Source: Clostridium sp. (GTDB lineage: Bacteria > Bacillota > Clostridia > Lachnospirales > Lachnospiraceae). Taken from it: DNA of 64,000 nt. The DNA lies in assembly GCA_021770825.1 (NCBI GenBank), contig JAETQD010000019.1, positions 20,340 to 84,339 of the forward strand, written 5' to 3'. Shown here piece by piece: positions 18,400 to 26,922 of the stretch (positions are counted from its first letter, which is position 1; each line of letters opens with the position of its first letter). The notes beneath the pieces were generated by a model. That model was not told the origin of the DNA. It made no database searches and was given only the letters and a program-made list of their open reading frames with translations. The translations under genes and the position numbers were made by a program.

Positions 18400-19569
18400 A
18401 TGGAAAACGAGAGAAGAGAAGTATATTTTGACAATTCAGCCACAACCCGGGTGTTTGACAGCGTCCGGGATGTGATGATTCAGGCCATGACGGCCGACTA
18501 TGGAAACACCTCTTCCAGACACATCAAAGGCGTGGAAGCGGAGGCGTATGTGAAGGAAGCCAGGGAGGAAATCACAAAGTCCTTAAAAGTTAAGGAAAAG
18601 GAGATTCTTTTCACCTCCGGCGGTACCGAGTCCAACAATATGGCATTAATCGGAACAGCCCTGGCCAATAAAAGATCCGGAAACCATCTGATCACCACCT
18701 GCATTGAGCATGCCTCCATCTACAACACCATGGGATTTCTGGAGGAACAGGGTTTCCGCGTCACCTACCTTCCGGTGGACTGCAACGGCCATGTATCCTT
18801 AGATGCTTTAAAGGAGGCCATCTGCGACGACACCATTTTGGTTTCTGTCATGTATGTGAACAATGAAATGGGTGCCGTGGAACCAGTGGAGGAGATCGCT
18901 AAGATCATAAAGGCCAAAAAGCCCGGTGTCTATTTCCATGTGGATGCCATCCAGGCATACGGAAAATATGTAATCCGGCCGAAGAAAATGGGAATCGATC
19001 TTTTATCCGCCAGCGGTCATAAAATCCATGGCCCCAAGGGCGTGGGCTTTTTGTATGTGGATGAGCGGGTGAAAATAAAGCCCATCATCTACGGAGGCGG
19101 CCAGCAGAAGGGGATGCGGTCCGGAACGGAAAATGTGCCGGGCTGTGCAGGCCTTGGAGCGGCTGTGAAGGAAATTTACAGAAATCATGAAGAAAAAATA
19201 GAACATTCCTATGCCTTAAGGGAACGGCTCATCAAAGGTCTGGAAGAGCTTCCGGATGTGACGGTCCATGGACTGAAAAACCGTGAAAATGCCCCCCACA
19301 TTGTCAGTGCGGGCTTTGAGGGCATCCGGGCGGAGGTGCTTTTACATGCCCTGGAGGACCGGGGAATCTACGTTTCCTCCGGCTCTGCCTGCTCCTCCAA
19401 CCATCCAGGGGTGTCCGGTACCCTGAAGGGAATCGGCGTGAAGGATTCCTTGCTGGATTCCACACTGCGTTTTTCCTTTGGCGTATTCAATACCGAAGAC
19501 GAGGTGGATTACTGTCTGGAGCAGCTAAAGGAACTGCTTCCTGTGCTCAGGAGATACCGCCGGGCGTAA
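18400..19569 (+). CDS. Cysteine desulfurase (NifS/IscS-like)
   Basis: A 389-residue fold-type I PLP enzyme, start three bases after the rsmE stop. It shows YFDNSATTR at the N-terminus, TSGGTESNNMALIG, the PLP-binding Lys in SASGHKIHGPKG (about residue 207), and the catalytic Cys in SSGSACSSNHPG (about residue 330). It takes sulfur from cysteine as a persulfide. The next gene is thiI, so this copy most likely feeds ThiI for 4-thiouridine in tRNA; the specific NifZ-like role is inferred from position. Confidence 0.94.
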   Translation: MENERREVYFDNSATTRVFDSVRDVMIQAMTADYGNTSSRHIKGVEAEAYVKEAREEITKSLKVKEKEILFTSGGTESNNMALIGTALANKRSGNHLITTCIEHASIYNTMGFLEEQGFRVTYLPVDCNGHVSLDALKEAICDDTILVSVMYVNNEMGAVEPVEEIAKIIKAKKPGVYFHVDAIQAYGKYVIRPKKMGIDLLSASGHKIHGPKGVGFLYVDERVKIKPIIYGGGQQKGMRSGTENVPGCAGLGAAVKEIYRNHEEKIEHSYALRERLIKGLEELPDVTVHGLKNRENAPHIVSAGFEGIRAEVLLHALEDRGIYVSSGSACSSNHPGVSGTLKGIGVKDSLLDSTLRFSFGVFNTEDEVDYCLEQLKELLPVLRRYRRA

Positions 19570-19599
19570 CCGCAAATTAAAAAAGGAATGGGAGGAACC

Positions 19600-20781
19600 A
19601 TGAAATATAAGTCATTTTTGATTAAATATGCAGAAATCGGCGTCAAGGGAAAGAACCGCTATCTCTTTGAGGACGCCCTTGTGAAACAGATTCACCACCG
19701 TTTAAAACGCCTGGAGGGCGGCTTTTCGGTGACAAAGGAAGCCGGACGAATCTATGCGGAGGCCAGCGAAGCCTTTGATTACGATGAGGTGATCGAGGCC
19801 CTTCAGCATGTGTTCGGCATCGTGGGAATCTGCCCCATGGTGCAGGTGGAGGACAATGGCTACGAGGATTTGAAGGCCCAGGTGGTGAAATACATCGGAG
19901 AGGCCTATGAGGATAAAAATTTCACCTTCAAGGTGGTGGCCCGCCGTGCCAACAAACAGTATCCGGTGGTGTCTGACCAGATCAACCGGGACCTGGGCGA
20001 GGTGATTTTAAATGCCTATCCGGAAACAAAAGTCAATGTCCACAATCCGGATGTGCTGCTCCGGGTGGAGGTGCGCCATAAAATTAATATCTTTTCTGAG
20101 ACCATTCCCGGTCCGGGAGGAATGCCCATCGGAACGGCGGGAAAGGCCATGCTGCTTCTTTCCGGCGGCATTGACAGCCCGGTGGCCGGATATATGGTGG
20201 CAAAGCGCGGCGTGACCCTGGAGGCCACCTACTTCCATGCGCCGCCCTATACCAGCGAGCGTGCAAAGCAGAAGGTGGTGGATTTGGCGAAGATCGTGGC
20301 CCGCTACACAGGCCCCATCAAGCTCAATATCATCAACTTTACGGACATCCAGCTTTACATTTACGATCAGTGTCCCCACGATGAGCTGACCATCATCATG
20401 CGCCGCTATATGATGCGGATTGCAGAGGCCATCGCCAAGGAGTCCGACTGCCTGGCCTTAATCACAGGAGAGAGCATTGGCCAGGTGGCATCCCAGACCA
20501 TGCAGTCTCTGGCTGTGACCAACGAGGTCTGCGAGCTTCCGGTGATGCGTCCCTTAATTGCCTTTGATAAGCAGGATATTGTGGATATTTCACTGAAAAT
20601 TGATACCTATGAGACATCCGTGCTCCCCTACGAGGACTGCTGCACGATTTTCGTGGCCAAGCATCCTGTTACGAAGCCGAATCTTAAGCGGATTCAGAAT
20701 TCTGAGACAAAGCTTTCAGAGAAAATTGACGAGCTGGTGAAGACCGCCATTGAGACGCGGGAAGTGGTTCGCTGCGTGTAA
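19600..20781 (+). CDS. thiI: tRNA 4-thiouridine synthase ThiI (no rhodanese domain)
   Basis: The ATG at 19600 has GGGAGG just upstream; the ATG at 19588 would sit on its own A-rich leader with poor spacing. The 393-residue protein has the ferredoxin-like/THUMP part (residues about 60-165) and the PP-loop ATPase motif LLSGGIDSPVAGYM (about 184-197). It ends near residue 393, so it lacks the C-terminal rhodanese domain of E. coli ThiI, as usual in Firmicutes. It makes s4U8 in tRNA using sulfur from the upstream desulfurase. Confidence 0.95.
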   Translation: MKYKSFLIKYAEIGVKGKNRYLFEDALVKQIHHRLKRLEGGFSVTKEAGRIYAEASEAFDYDEVIEALQHVFGIVGICPMVQVEDNGYEDLKAQVVKYIGEAYEDKNFTFKVVARRANKQYPVVSDQINRDLGEVILNAYPETKVNVHNPDVLLRVEVRHKINIFSETIPGPGGMPIGTAGKAMLLLSGGIDSPVAGYMVAKRGVTLEATYFHAPPYTSERAKQKVVDLAKIVARYTGPIKLNIINFTDIQLYIYDQCPHDELTIIMRRYMMRIAEAIAKESDCLALITGESIGQVASQTMQSLAVTNEVCELPVMRPLIAFDKQDIVDISLKIDTYETSVLPYEDCCTIFVAKHPVTKPNLKRIQNSETKLSEKIDELVKTAIETREVVRCV

Positions 20782-20786
20782 TAAAA

Positions 20787-20812
20787 ACTGCCGGGAAATC
20801 ACTCCCGGCAGT
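20787..20812. terminator. Terminator between thiI and convergent HPr-like gene
   Basis: ACTGCCGGGA (20787-20796) pairs exactly with TCCCGGCAGT (20803-20812), six-base loop, A-rich before and T-rich after, so it can serve both strands. Confidence 0.8.
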
Positions 20813-20834
20813 CCATATTTTTCATTGTGCTCTT

Positions 20835-21068
20835 TTATTCTACAATGTAAGGAGCAAGTACCGTGAGAATTTCATCGGTGTTGCCTTCGTCGTGGATATT
20901 TAAGTCGATGGGCTTGGATAAATCCAGGCTGAAGATGCCCATAATGGACTTTGCGTCAATGACATAACGACCGGAAACCAGATCAAAATCGGTATCAAAT
21001 TTCGTCAGATCGTTGACGAAAGATTTTACTTTATCAATAGAATTTAAGGAAATTTTAACGGTTTTCAT
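20835..21068 (-). CDS. HPr-fold protein lacking the catalytic His (Crh-like)
   Basis: The start at 21068 is set by GGGAGGACAACAAC on the complement. The 77-residue product fits the HPr fold in its second half: DAKSIMGIFSLDLSK matches the Ser46 regulatory helix of HPr, and the end (EILTVLAPYI) matches the last helix. The N-terminal active-site loop that should carry HTRPA is replaced by NSIDKVKSF, with neither His15 nor Arg17. It therefore cannot take phosphate from enzyme I. A Ser46-only HPr resembles Crh, the catabolite-repression partner of CcpA in Bacillus; that role is inference. Confidence 0.75.
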   Translation of the reverse strand: MKTVKISLNSIDKVKSFVNDLTKFDTDFDLVSGRYVIDAKSIMGIFSLDLSKPIDLNIHDEGNTDEILTVLAPYIVE

Positions 21069-21199
21069 GTTGTTGTCCTCCCAATGAGATAATTGAAAAT
21101 ACATCTGCTTTCATACTAAAGGGACACGAAAAAAAAGTCAATAGTTAGTTTGCATGAAAATCCAAAATATAAACATGATTTTTAGACAGGAGATAGAAA

Positions 21200-22537
21200 A
21201 TGAAGCGAGCTGCACTCCACAATCTGGGATGTAAGGTAAACTCCTATGAAACCGAGGCCATGCAGCAGCTTTTAGAGGCTGCCGGCTATGAAATTGTAGA
21301 TTTTGAGGAACAGGCCGATGTGTATATCATCAACACCTGCTCTGTCACCAATGTGGCCGATAAAAAATCCCGCCAGATGCTTCACCGGGCAAAATCCCAA
21401 AATCCCGGTGCCATTGTGGTGGCCACAGGCTGCTATGTGCAGGCAGCCGGAGAAAAATTAAAAGAGGACGCATCCATTGACCTGGTCATTGGCAATAATA
21501 AAAAGGCAGACCTGATTCCCCTTCTGGAGGCCTGCATGGCCGGAAAGGAGGCCGAAGATTCCGTAATTGATATCTCTGCCGTCAGTGAATATGAGCCTCT
21601 CCACATTGAAAAACAGGAGGAGCACACCAGGGCCTTCATAAAGGTGCAGGACGGCTGCAACCAGTTCTGCAGCTACTGTATCATCCCTTACACCAGAGGA
21701 CGGGTCAGAAGCCGCCGCCCGGAGGATGTGGAAAAGGAAGTGCGGACACTGGCAAAAAAGGGCTACCGGGAGGTGGTCTTAACGGGCATTCACTTAAGCT
21801 CCTACGGCGTGGATTTTAAAGAGGAATCCATTGATTTCCTAAGCCTGATCAAGCGGTTAAACGGGATTGAGGGAATTGAAAGAATCCGCTTCGGCTCCTT
21901 AGAGCCCCGGGTCATTACAGAAGAATTCGCAAGGGAACTTTCCGGGATGGAAAAAATCTGCCCTCATTTCCATCTGTCCTTACAGAGTGGGTGCGATGAA
22001 ACCTTAAAGCGGATGAACCGCCATTACACCTGTGAGGAATACTACGAGCGCTGCCGGATTTTAAGAAAGTACTTCAAAAATCCGGCCATCACCACCGATG
22101 TGATTGTGGGCTTCCCGGCGGAGACCGAGGAAGAATTTGCCATGACCGAGGAGTTTTTAAAGAAAGTAAACTTCTACGAAATGCATGTGTTCAAATATTC
22201 CAGACGGGCCGGAACCAGGGCGGACCGGATGCCGGACCAGGTGCCGGAGAAAGAAAAAACAAAGAGAAGCGCCAGACTTCTCATGCTGGAAAAGGAAATG
22301 TCGAAGCAGTACCGGGCTTCCTTTTTGGGAATGGAGACCGAGGTCCTTTTGGAGGAGGCCGTCACCATAAACGGGAAATCCTATATGGTGGGCCATACAA
22401 AGGAATATGTGAAAGCGGCCGTTCCCTGTGACGAAACCAGGGAGAATGCAGGAAAAAATACCATGGTAACAGGTGTCTTAAAAGAATTCCTGACAGATGA
22501 TATCATTTATCTTGCAGAAAACATGAAATTGGAGTAG
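21200..22537 (+). CDS. mtaB: tRNA t6A37 methylthiotransferase MtaB
   Basis: A 445-residue radical-SAM methylthiotransferase. The N-terminal cluster domain begins LGCKVNSYETEAM and includes NTCSVT; the radical-SAM cluster motif is DGCNQFCSYCIIPYTRGR (about residues 147-164); a TRAM-like C-terminus follows. It adds a methylthio group to t6A at position 37 of tRNA. LGCKVN and the short TRAM region place it with MtaB rather than MiaB or RimO. The ribosome site is AGGAGATAGAAA. Confidence 0.94.
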   Translation: MKRAALHNLGCKVNSYETEAMQQLLEAAGYEIVDFEEQADVYIINTCSVTNVADKKSRQMLHRAKSQNPGAIVVATGCYVQAAGEKLKEDASIDLVIGNNKKADLIPLLEACMAGKEAEDSVIDISAVSEYEPLHIEKQEEHTRAFIKVQDGCNQFCSYCIIPYTRGRVRSRRPEDVEKEVRTLAKKGYREVVLTGIHLSSYGVDFKEESIDFLSLIKRLNGIEGIERIRFGSLEPRVITEEFARELSGMEKICPHFHLSLQSGCDETLKRMNRHYTCEEYYERCRILRKYFKNPAITTDVIVGFPAETEEEFAMTEEFLKKVNFYEMHVFKYSRRAGTRADRMPDQVPEKEKTKRSARLLMLEKEMSKQYRASFLGMETEVLLEEAVTINGKSYMVGHTKEYVKAAVPCDETRENAGKNTMVTGVLKEFLTDDIIYLAENMKLE

Positions 22538-22573
22538 AATAAGAAATAGCAACTAAAGGACGTGAGGACATTT

Positions 22574-22837
22574 ATGGGCGATATCAGTAATACACAATAT
22601 TTTAAAGCAGTACAGGAAGAGAAAAAACTGGAGGTAAGCCAGGTCCTGCGGGAAGTTTACGAGGCTCTGACTGAAAAGGGCTATAATCCCATCAACCAGA
22701 TTGTGGGGTATATTATGTCGGGGGATCCCACCTATATCACCAGCCACAAGAGCGCCAGAAGTCTGATCATGAAGGTAGAACGTGATGAGATTTTAGAAGA
22801 GCTGATGGAGAATTATATTGATACCAGACTGAAATAG
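22574..22837 (+). CDS. ireB: IreB-family regulatory phosphoprotein
   Basis: The ATG at 22574 has GTGAGGAC upstream; an in-frame GTG at 22562 overlaps that site and is less likely. The 87-residue protein is of the UPF0297/IreB family: [43 protein letters not shown], and a Glu-rich end. In Enterococcus IreB is phosphorylated near the N-terminus by the PASTA kinase IreK and affects cephalosporin resistance; Thr7 is kept here. It precedes ruvX and DUF1292, a conserved Firmicutes order. Confidence 0.92.
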   Translation: MGDISNTQYFKAVQEEKKLEVSQVLREVYEALTEKGYNPINQIVGYIMSGDPTYITSHKSARSLIMKVERDEILEELMENYIDTRLK

Positions 22838-22875
22838 GATTGTGCGGGGGAAAAGCTTAGAGGGTAAAGGAGAGA

Positions 22876-22898
22876 CAGTTGGGGAAGAAAGCCAACTG
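22876..22898 (+). terminator. Hairpin between ireB and ruvX
   Basis: CAGTTGG (22876-22882) pairs with CCAACTG (22892-22898), followed by GTTTTGTTG. It looks like a partial terminator or attenuator 19 bases before the ruvX start. Confidence 0.55.
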
Positions 22899-22916
22899 GT
22901 TTTGTTGTAGAAAAAA

Positions 22917-23357
22917 ATGAGAATACTAGGACTTGATTTTGGTTCCCGTACCGTTGGTGTGGCCGTGAGCGACGGACTTCTCCTTACCGCCCAGGGCGTG
23001 GAAACCATCGAACGGAAAGAGGAAAATAAGCTCCGGAAAACATGCGCCAGAATTGAGGAGCTGATTAAAGAGTACGAAGTGGGGACCATTGTGCTTGGTC
23101 TTCCGAAAAACATGAATAATACCGAGGGAGAGCGTGTGGAAAAAACCAGGGAGTTCGGCGAAATGCTGAATCGCCGCACAGGCCTTCCGGTGATATATTG
23201 GGATGAACGCCTCACGACAGTTGCAGCAGAGCAGGTTTTGATGGAGTCAGGAGTCCGCAGGGAAAACAGAAAGGCAGTGATCGACAAGGTCGCTGCATGT
23301 CTGATTCTTCAGGGCTATCTGGACCGTCTTTTGGCAGAGCAGACGGAAAAGGAATAG
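22917..23357 (+). CDS. ruvX: RuvX/YqgF Holliday-junction-resolvase-fold protein
   Basis: A 146-residue RNase-H-fold protein: [20 protein letters not shown] with the first acidic residue, [28 protein letters not shown], and the closing [13 protein letters not shown]. YqgF proteins act in 16S rRNA 5'-end maturation and have been proposed as junction resolvases. It lies between ireB and the DUF1292 gene. Confidence 0.94.
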   Translation: MRILGLDFGSRTVGVAVSDGLLLTAQGVETIERKEENKLRKTCARIEELIKEYEVGTIVLGLPKNMNNTEGERVEKTREFGEMLNRRTGLPVIYWDERLTTVAAEQVLMESGVRRENRKAVIDKVAACLILQGYLDRLLAEQTEKE

Positions 23358-23366
23358 GAGAACCAT

Positions 23367-23636
23367 ATGGAAGAAAAGAAAATCACGCTGGTGGATGAGG
23401 AACAGACCATCGAGTTTTACGTGGTAGAAGAAACAAAGTTAAACGGAATCAACTATCTTCTGGTTACAGATGCGGAAGACGATGAGGAAGAGGGAGACTG
23501 CTATATTTTAAAGGATATGTCCAACGCAGAGGACGCAGATGCCCTGTATGAATTTGTGGAAGACGAGGAAGAGTTAGAGGGCCTCATGAAAATTTTTGAG
23601 GAACTGTTGGACGATGTGGACATCGAGAAAAAGTAG
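23367..23636 (+). CDS. DUF1292 family acidic protein
   Basis: An 89-residue, very acidic protein of the DUF1292 (UPF0473) family: ITLVDEEQTIEFYVVEETKLNGINYLLV, then DDEEEGDCYILKD. The family has no settled function; it is almost always found beside ruvX and ireB in Firmicutes, as here. The ribosome site GGAGAACCAT is nine bases after the ruvX stop. Confidence 0.9.
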   Translation: MEEKKITLVDEEQTIEFYVVEETKLNGINYLLVTDAEDDEEEGDCYILKDMSNAEDADALYEFVEDEEELEGLMKIFEELLDDVDIEKK

Positions 23637-23656
23637 GAAAAGCCGGGGGAGTTTTC

Positions 23657-24106
23657 ATGAAGGAAGAAACCGTAAAGGAGCTGCTGAGAAGCCGGGGGCT
23701 TAAGGTCACCAGCCAGAGACTTCTGGTCCTTGATATCATGGCTGCCCACCCCGATGAGCATCTGACAGCGGAAGAAATTTACGATCTGGCAAAAATTAAA
23801 AGCCCGGATATCGGGCTTGCAACCATATACAGGACCGTTCAGGTCCTTTTAGATCTGCACATTATTAATAAGGTCACCTTTGACGACGGATTCACCCGCT
23901 ATGAGCTGAACGGAGAAGAGAGCGCTTCGGGGCACCGCCATCATCATGCCATCTGTACCAGATGCGGACAGGTCTATTCTCTGGAAACGGACCTTCTGGA
24001 TATTTTGGAGCAGCAGGTACTGGAAAATATTGGATTTCAGGTTACAGACCATGAGGTGAAGCTCTACGGCCTTTGTAAGGAGTGCAGAATGGATGTTCAA
24101 AAGTAA
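23657..24106 (+). CDS. Fur-family metal-dependent regulator
   Basis: A 149-residue Fur-family protein. The winged helix spans residues about 10-80 (LKVTSQRLLVLDIMAAHPDEHLTAEEIYDLAKIKSPDIGLATIYRTVQVL). Metal sites include GHRHHHAICTRCGQ and the C-terminal CKEC, which together form the structural zinc site. It could be Fur, PerR or Zur; PerR and Fur cannot be separated on sequence alone here. It is read with ruvX and DUF1292 and precedes RNase J. Confidence 0.9.
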   Translation: MKEETVKELLRSRGLKVTSQRLLVLDIMAAHPDEHLTAEEIYDLAKIKSPDIGLATIYRTVQVLLDLHIINKVTFDDGFTRYELNGEESASGHRHHHAICTRCGQVYSLETDLLDILEQQVLENIGFQVTDHEVKLYGLCKECRMDVQK

Positions 24107-24142
24107 AAAAGAAGGAACGGAAATTTAACGGAGGTTTGAAAT

Positions 24143-25819
24143 TTGAAGAACGCGAAAAAAGAGAATACAGACTGCAAGGTTAAGATCATCCCCCTGGGAG
24201 GACTGGAGCAGATCGGAATGAATATGACTGCCATCGAATACGAGGACAGTATCATTGTCATGGACTGCGGACTGGCTTTTCCCAGCGATGATATGCTGGG
24301 CATTGATTTGGTAATTCCGGACGTGACATACCTTACCAATAACATTGACAAAGTAAAGGGTTTTGTGATTACCCATGGACATGAGGACCACATTGGAGCC
24401 CTTCCCTATGTCCTCAAGATGGTCAATGCTCCAGTCTATGGTACCAAGCTTACCATGGGCCTTATTGACCATAAATTAAAAGAAAACAACATGTTAAAGA
24501 CTGTGAAGCGGAAGGTGGTAAAACACGGCCAGTCCATCAATCTGGGATGCTTCCGTGTGGAATTCATTAAAATGAACCACAGCATTGAGGATGCAGCGGC
24601 CCTGGCAGTCTTTACTCCGGCAGGAATTATTTTAAATACCGGAGACTTTAAAATTGATTATACCCCGGTATTCGGTGATGTGACCGATTTACAGAGACTG
24701 GCGGAGCTTGGAAAGAAGGGAGTTTTAGCCCTTTTATGCGACTCCACCAACGCCACAAGACAGGGCTTTACCATGTCAGAACGGACCGTGGGAAAAACCT
24801 TTGATGCAATTTTTGCGGAACACACCCAGAACCGTATCATTGTGGCAACCTTTGCCTCCAATGTGGACCGGGTGCAGCAGATCATCAATTCTGCCTGTAA
24901 GTACGGCCGCAAGGTGGTCATTGAGGGCCGCAGCATGGTCAATGTCATAGGAACAGCCCAGGAGCTGGGATATATTAATATCCCTGACGGAACCTTAATT
25001 GACATTGAGCAGTTAAAGAATTATAAAGAAGAAGATACCGTATTAATTACCACAGGAAGCCAGGGCGAGTCCATGGCGGCTCTTTCCAGAATGGCATCCT
25101 CTCTCCACAGAAAGGTATCCATCACGCCGAGAGATGTGGTGATTTTAAGCTCCACACCCATTCCCGGAAATGAAAAAGCGGTTTCCAGGGTCATCAATGA
25201 GCTGTCCATGAAGGGCGCCAAGGTGATTTCCCAGGATACCCACGTATCCGGACATGCCTGTCAGGAGGAAATCAAGCTGATTTACTCCCTGGTACACCCG
25301 CAGTTCGCCATCCCGATTCACGGCGAATTCCGCCACCGCATGGCCCAGAAGGAGCTGGCGGAATCCCTGGGAATTCCCAAGGAGAATATCATGATGCTCC
25401 ATTCCGGAGACGTTTTAGAGATCGGGGAAGAGGGAGCAGAGGTGGTTGACCATGTGCAGTCCGGCGGCGTCCTTGTGGACGGCCTTGGCGTGGGCGATGT
25501 GGGAAACATTGTTCTGCGGGACAGACAGAACCTGGCCCAGAACGGAATCATCATTGTGGTTCTGACTCTGGAAAAGTATTCCAACCAGCTTCTTTCCGGC
25601 CCGGATATTGTATCCAGAGGCTTTGTCTATGTGCGGGAGTCAGAGGATTTGATGGAGGAAGCCCAGGCCATCGTGGACCAGGCCGTTGCCGATTGTCTGG
25701 ACCGCCACGTTTCCGACTGGGGAAAGATAAAGAATATTATCCGCGACAGCTTAAGCGACTTTTTATGGAAGCGGATTAAGAGGAACCCGATGATTCTTCC
25801 GATCATCATGGAAGTATAA
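24143..25819 (+). CDS. rnj: Ribonuclease J
   Basis: The start is a TTG at 24143, with GGAGG eight bases upstream. The 558-residue protein has the beta-lactamase-fold metal motif THGHEDHIGALPY (about residues 75-87), the beta-CASP domain (STNATRQGFTMSER, ATFASNVDRVQQI, TTGSQGESMAALSRMA) and the C-terminal domain. RNase J is both a 5'-3' exonuclease and an endonuclease in mRNA decay and rRNA maturation. Whether it is the J1 or J2 form is not clear. Confidence 0.95.
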   Translation: MKNAKKENTDCKVKIIPLGGLEQIGMNMTAIEYEDSIIVMDCGLAFPSDDMLGIDLVIPDVTYLTNNIDKVKGFVITHGHEDHIGALPYVLKMVNAPVYGTKLTMGLIDHKLKENNMLKTVKRKVVKHGQSINLGCFRVEFIKMNHSIEDAAALAVFTPAGIILNTGDFKIDYTPVFGDVTDLQRLAELGKKGVLALLCDSTNATRQGFTMSERTVGKTFDAIFAEHTQNRIIVATFASNVDRVQQIINSACKYGRKVVIEGRSMVNVIGTAQELGYINIPDGTLIDIEQLKNYKEEDTVLITTGSQGESMAALSRMASSLHRKVSITPRDVVILSSTPIPGNEKAVSRVINELSMKGAKVISQDTHVSGHACQEEIKLIYSLVHPQFAIPIHGEFRHRMAQKELAESLGIPKENIMMLHSGDVLEIGEEGAEVVDHVQSGGVLVDGLGVGDVGNIVLRDRQNLAQNGIIIVVLTLEKYSNQLLSGPDIVSRGFVYVRESEDLMEEAQAIVDQAVADCLDRHVSDWGKIKNIIRDSLSDFLWKRIKRNPMILPIIMEV

Positions 25820-25879
25820 TCACATGTGTCAGCATGCCGGGAGCCGCAGATGGGACTCCCGGACGAACCGAGGAACCAT

Positions 25880-26272
25880 ATGAGCAAAATAACAAAGGAA
25901 ATTAACAAAATCAGCATTGCAGTCATAAGCATTTCCGGGCGTCTGGTGTTCTATGCCCTGGTGGCGGTGCTTCTGTTCACCGGAGTCAGGAGAGGGTATG
26001 AGTTCGGCCACAGTATTTTCTATTCCCCCGGCATGGAGGAGGCACCCGGGACCGATAAGACGGTGACCCTTAAGGGGGATGAATCCGTTTCTGATGTGGG
26101 TAAGCTGCTGGAAAAAGCAGGATTAATCCGTGACGACCTGGCATTTTCCATCCAGGCCCAGTGTTATGGATATGAGGTGCAGAAAGGAACATTCACCCTC
26201 AACACCTCTTTAAGCTCCAAGGAGATCATCGGCCGCCTTGGAGAAAAGACAGACGGAGAAGAAGAGTCATGA
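25880..26272 (+). CDS. Short MltG/YceG-like membrane protein without catalytic domain
   Basis: The ATG at 25880 follows CGAGGAACCAT. The 130-residue protein has one membrane segment (about residues 20-42) and an extracellular part whose KTVTLKGDESVSDVGKLLEKAGLIRDDLAF matches the LysM-like region of the lytic transglycosylase MltG. The MltG catalytic domain is absent; the frame ends after the second half of that small domain. In Bacillus full-length MltG (yrrL) precedes trmR, and the same position is used here, so this is a shortened form kept in lineage. It overlaps trmR by four bases. Confidence 0.8.
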   Translation: MSKITKEINKISIAVISISGRLVFYALVAVLLFTGVRRGYEFGHSIFYSPGMEEAPGTDKTVTLKGDESVSDVGKLLEKAGLIRDDLAFSIQAQCYGYEVQKGTFTLNTSLSSKEIIGRLGEKTDGEEES

Positions 26273-26922
26273 TTACGGACGAGAGAATTACCGCTTATAT
26301 CAATTCTCTGGACTCCGGAGACGGAGAGCTTTGCGACGAAATTGCCAGAGAGGCAGCCGGATCCTATGTGCCTATTATCCGCAGGGAGACGGCTGCCCTT
26401 TTAAAAACCATGGTGGCTTTAAAGAAACCGGAGCGGATTCTGGAAGTGGGAACGGCCGTGGGGTATTCTGCCCTTTTAATGGCCCGGGTTATGCCGAAAA
26501 ATGCCCATATTACCACCATAGAAAAATTTGAAAAGAGAATCCCCATCGCCAAAAGAAATTTTGAGCGTGCGGGGATGGAAGAAACCATTACGCTGCTGGA
26601 GGGAGACGCCGGGGAAATCCTTGCGGGCCTTTCCGGCACCTTTGATTTTATTTTTATGGATGCGGCCAAGGGCCAGTACATCCACTGGCTGCCGGATGTC
26701 ATACGGCTTCTGGCTCCCGGCGGACTTCTGATGTCCGACAATGTGCTTCAGGACGGCACCATTGTGGAGTCCCGGTATGCGGTGGAGCGGCGGGACCGGA
26801 CCATCCACGTGCGGATGCGGGAATATCTGTATACCTTAACCCACATGGAAAACCTGGAGACCTCCATTCTCCCCATCGGAGACGGAGTGGCCTTAAGCGT
26901 TTTAAAAGAGAGGAACCTATGA
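26269..26922 (+). CDS. trmR: tRNA 5-hydroxyuridine methyltransferase (TrmR-like O-methyltransferase)
   Basis: A 217-residue class I SAM O-methyltransferase of the COMT/YrrM group: RILEVGTAVGYSALLMA (motif I, about residues 63-79), TTIEKFEKRI, FIFMDAAKGQYIHWLPDV and MSDNVLQDGTIVES. The family methylates catechols or, as Bacillus TrmR, converts ho5U34 to mo5U34 in tRNA. ATGA overlaps link it to the MltG-like gene and to the next U32 peptidase-like gene (TrhP type), which makes the ho5U; this pairing supports TrmR. Confidence 0.88.
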   Translation: MITDERITAYINSLDSGDGELCDEIAREAAGSYVPIIRRETAALLKTMVALKKPERILEVGTAVGYSALLMARVMPKNAHITTIEKFEKRIPIAKRNFERAGMEETITLLEGDAGEILAGLSGTFDFIFMDAAKGQYIHWLPDVIRLLAPGGLLMSDNVLQDGTIVESRYAVERRDRTIHVRMREYLYTLTHMENLETSILPIGDGVALSVLKERNL

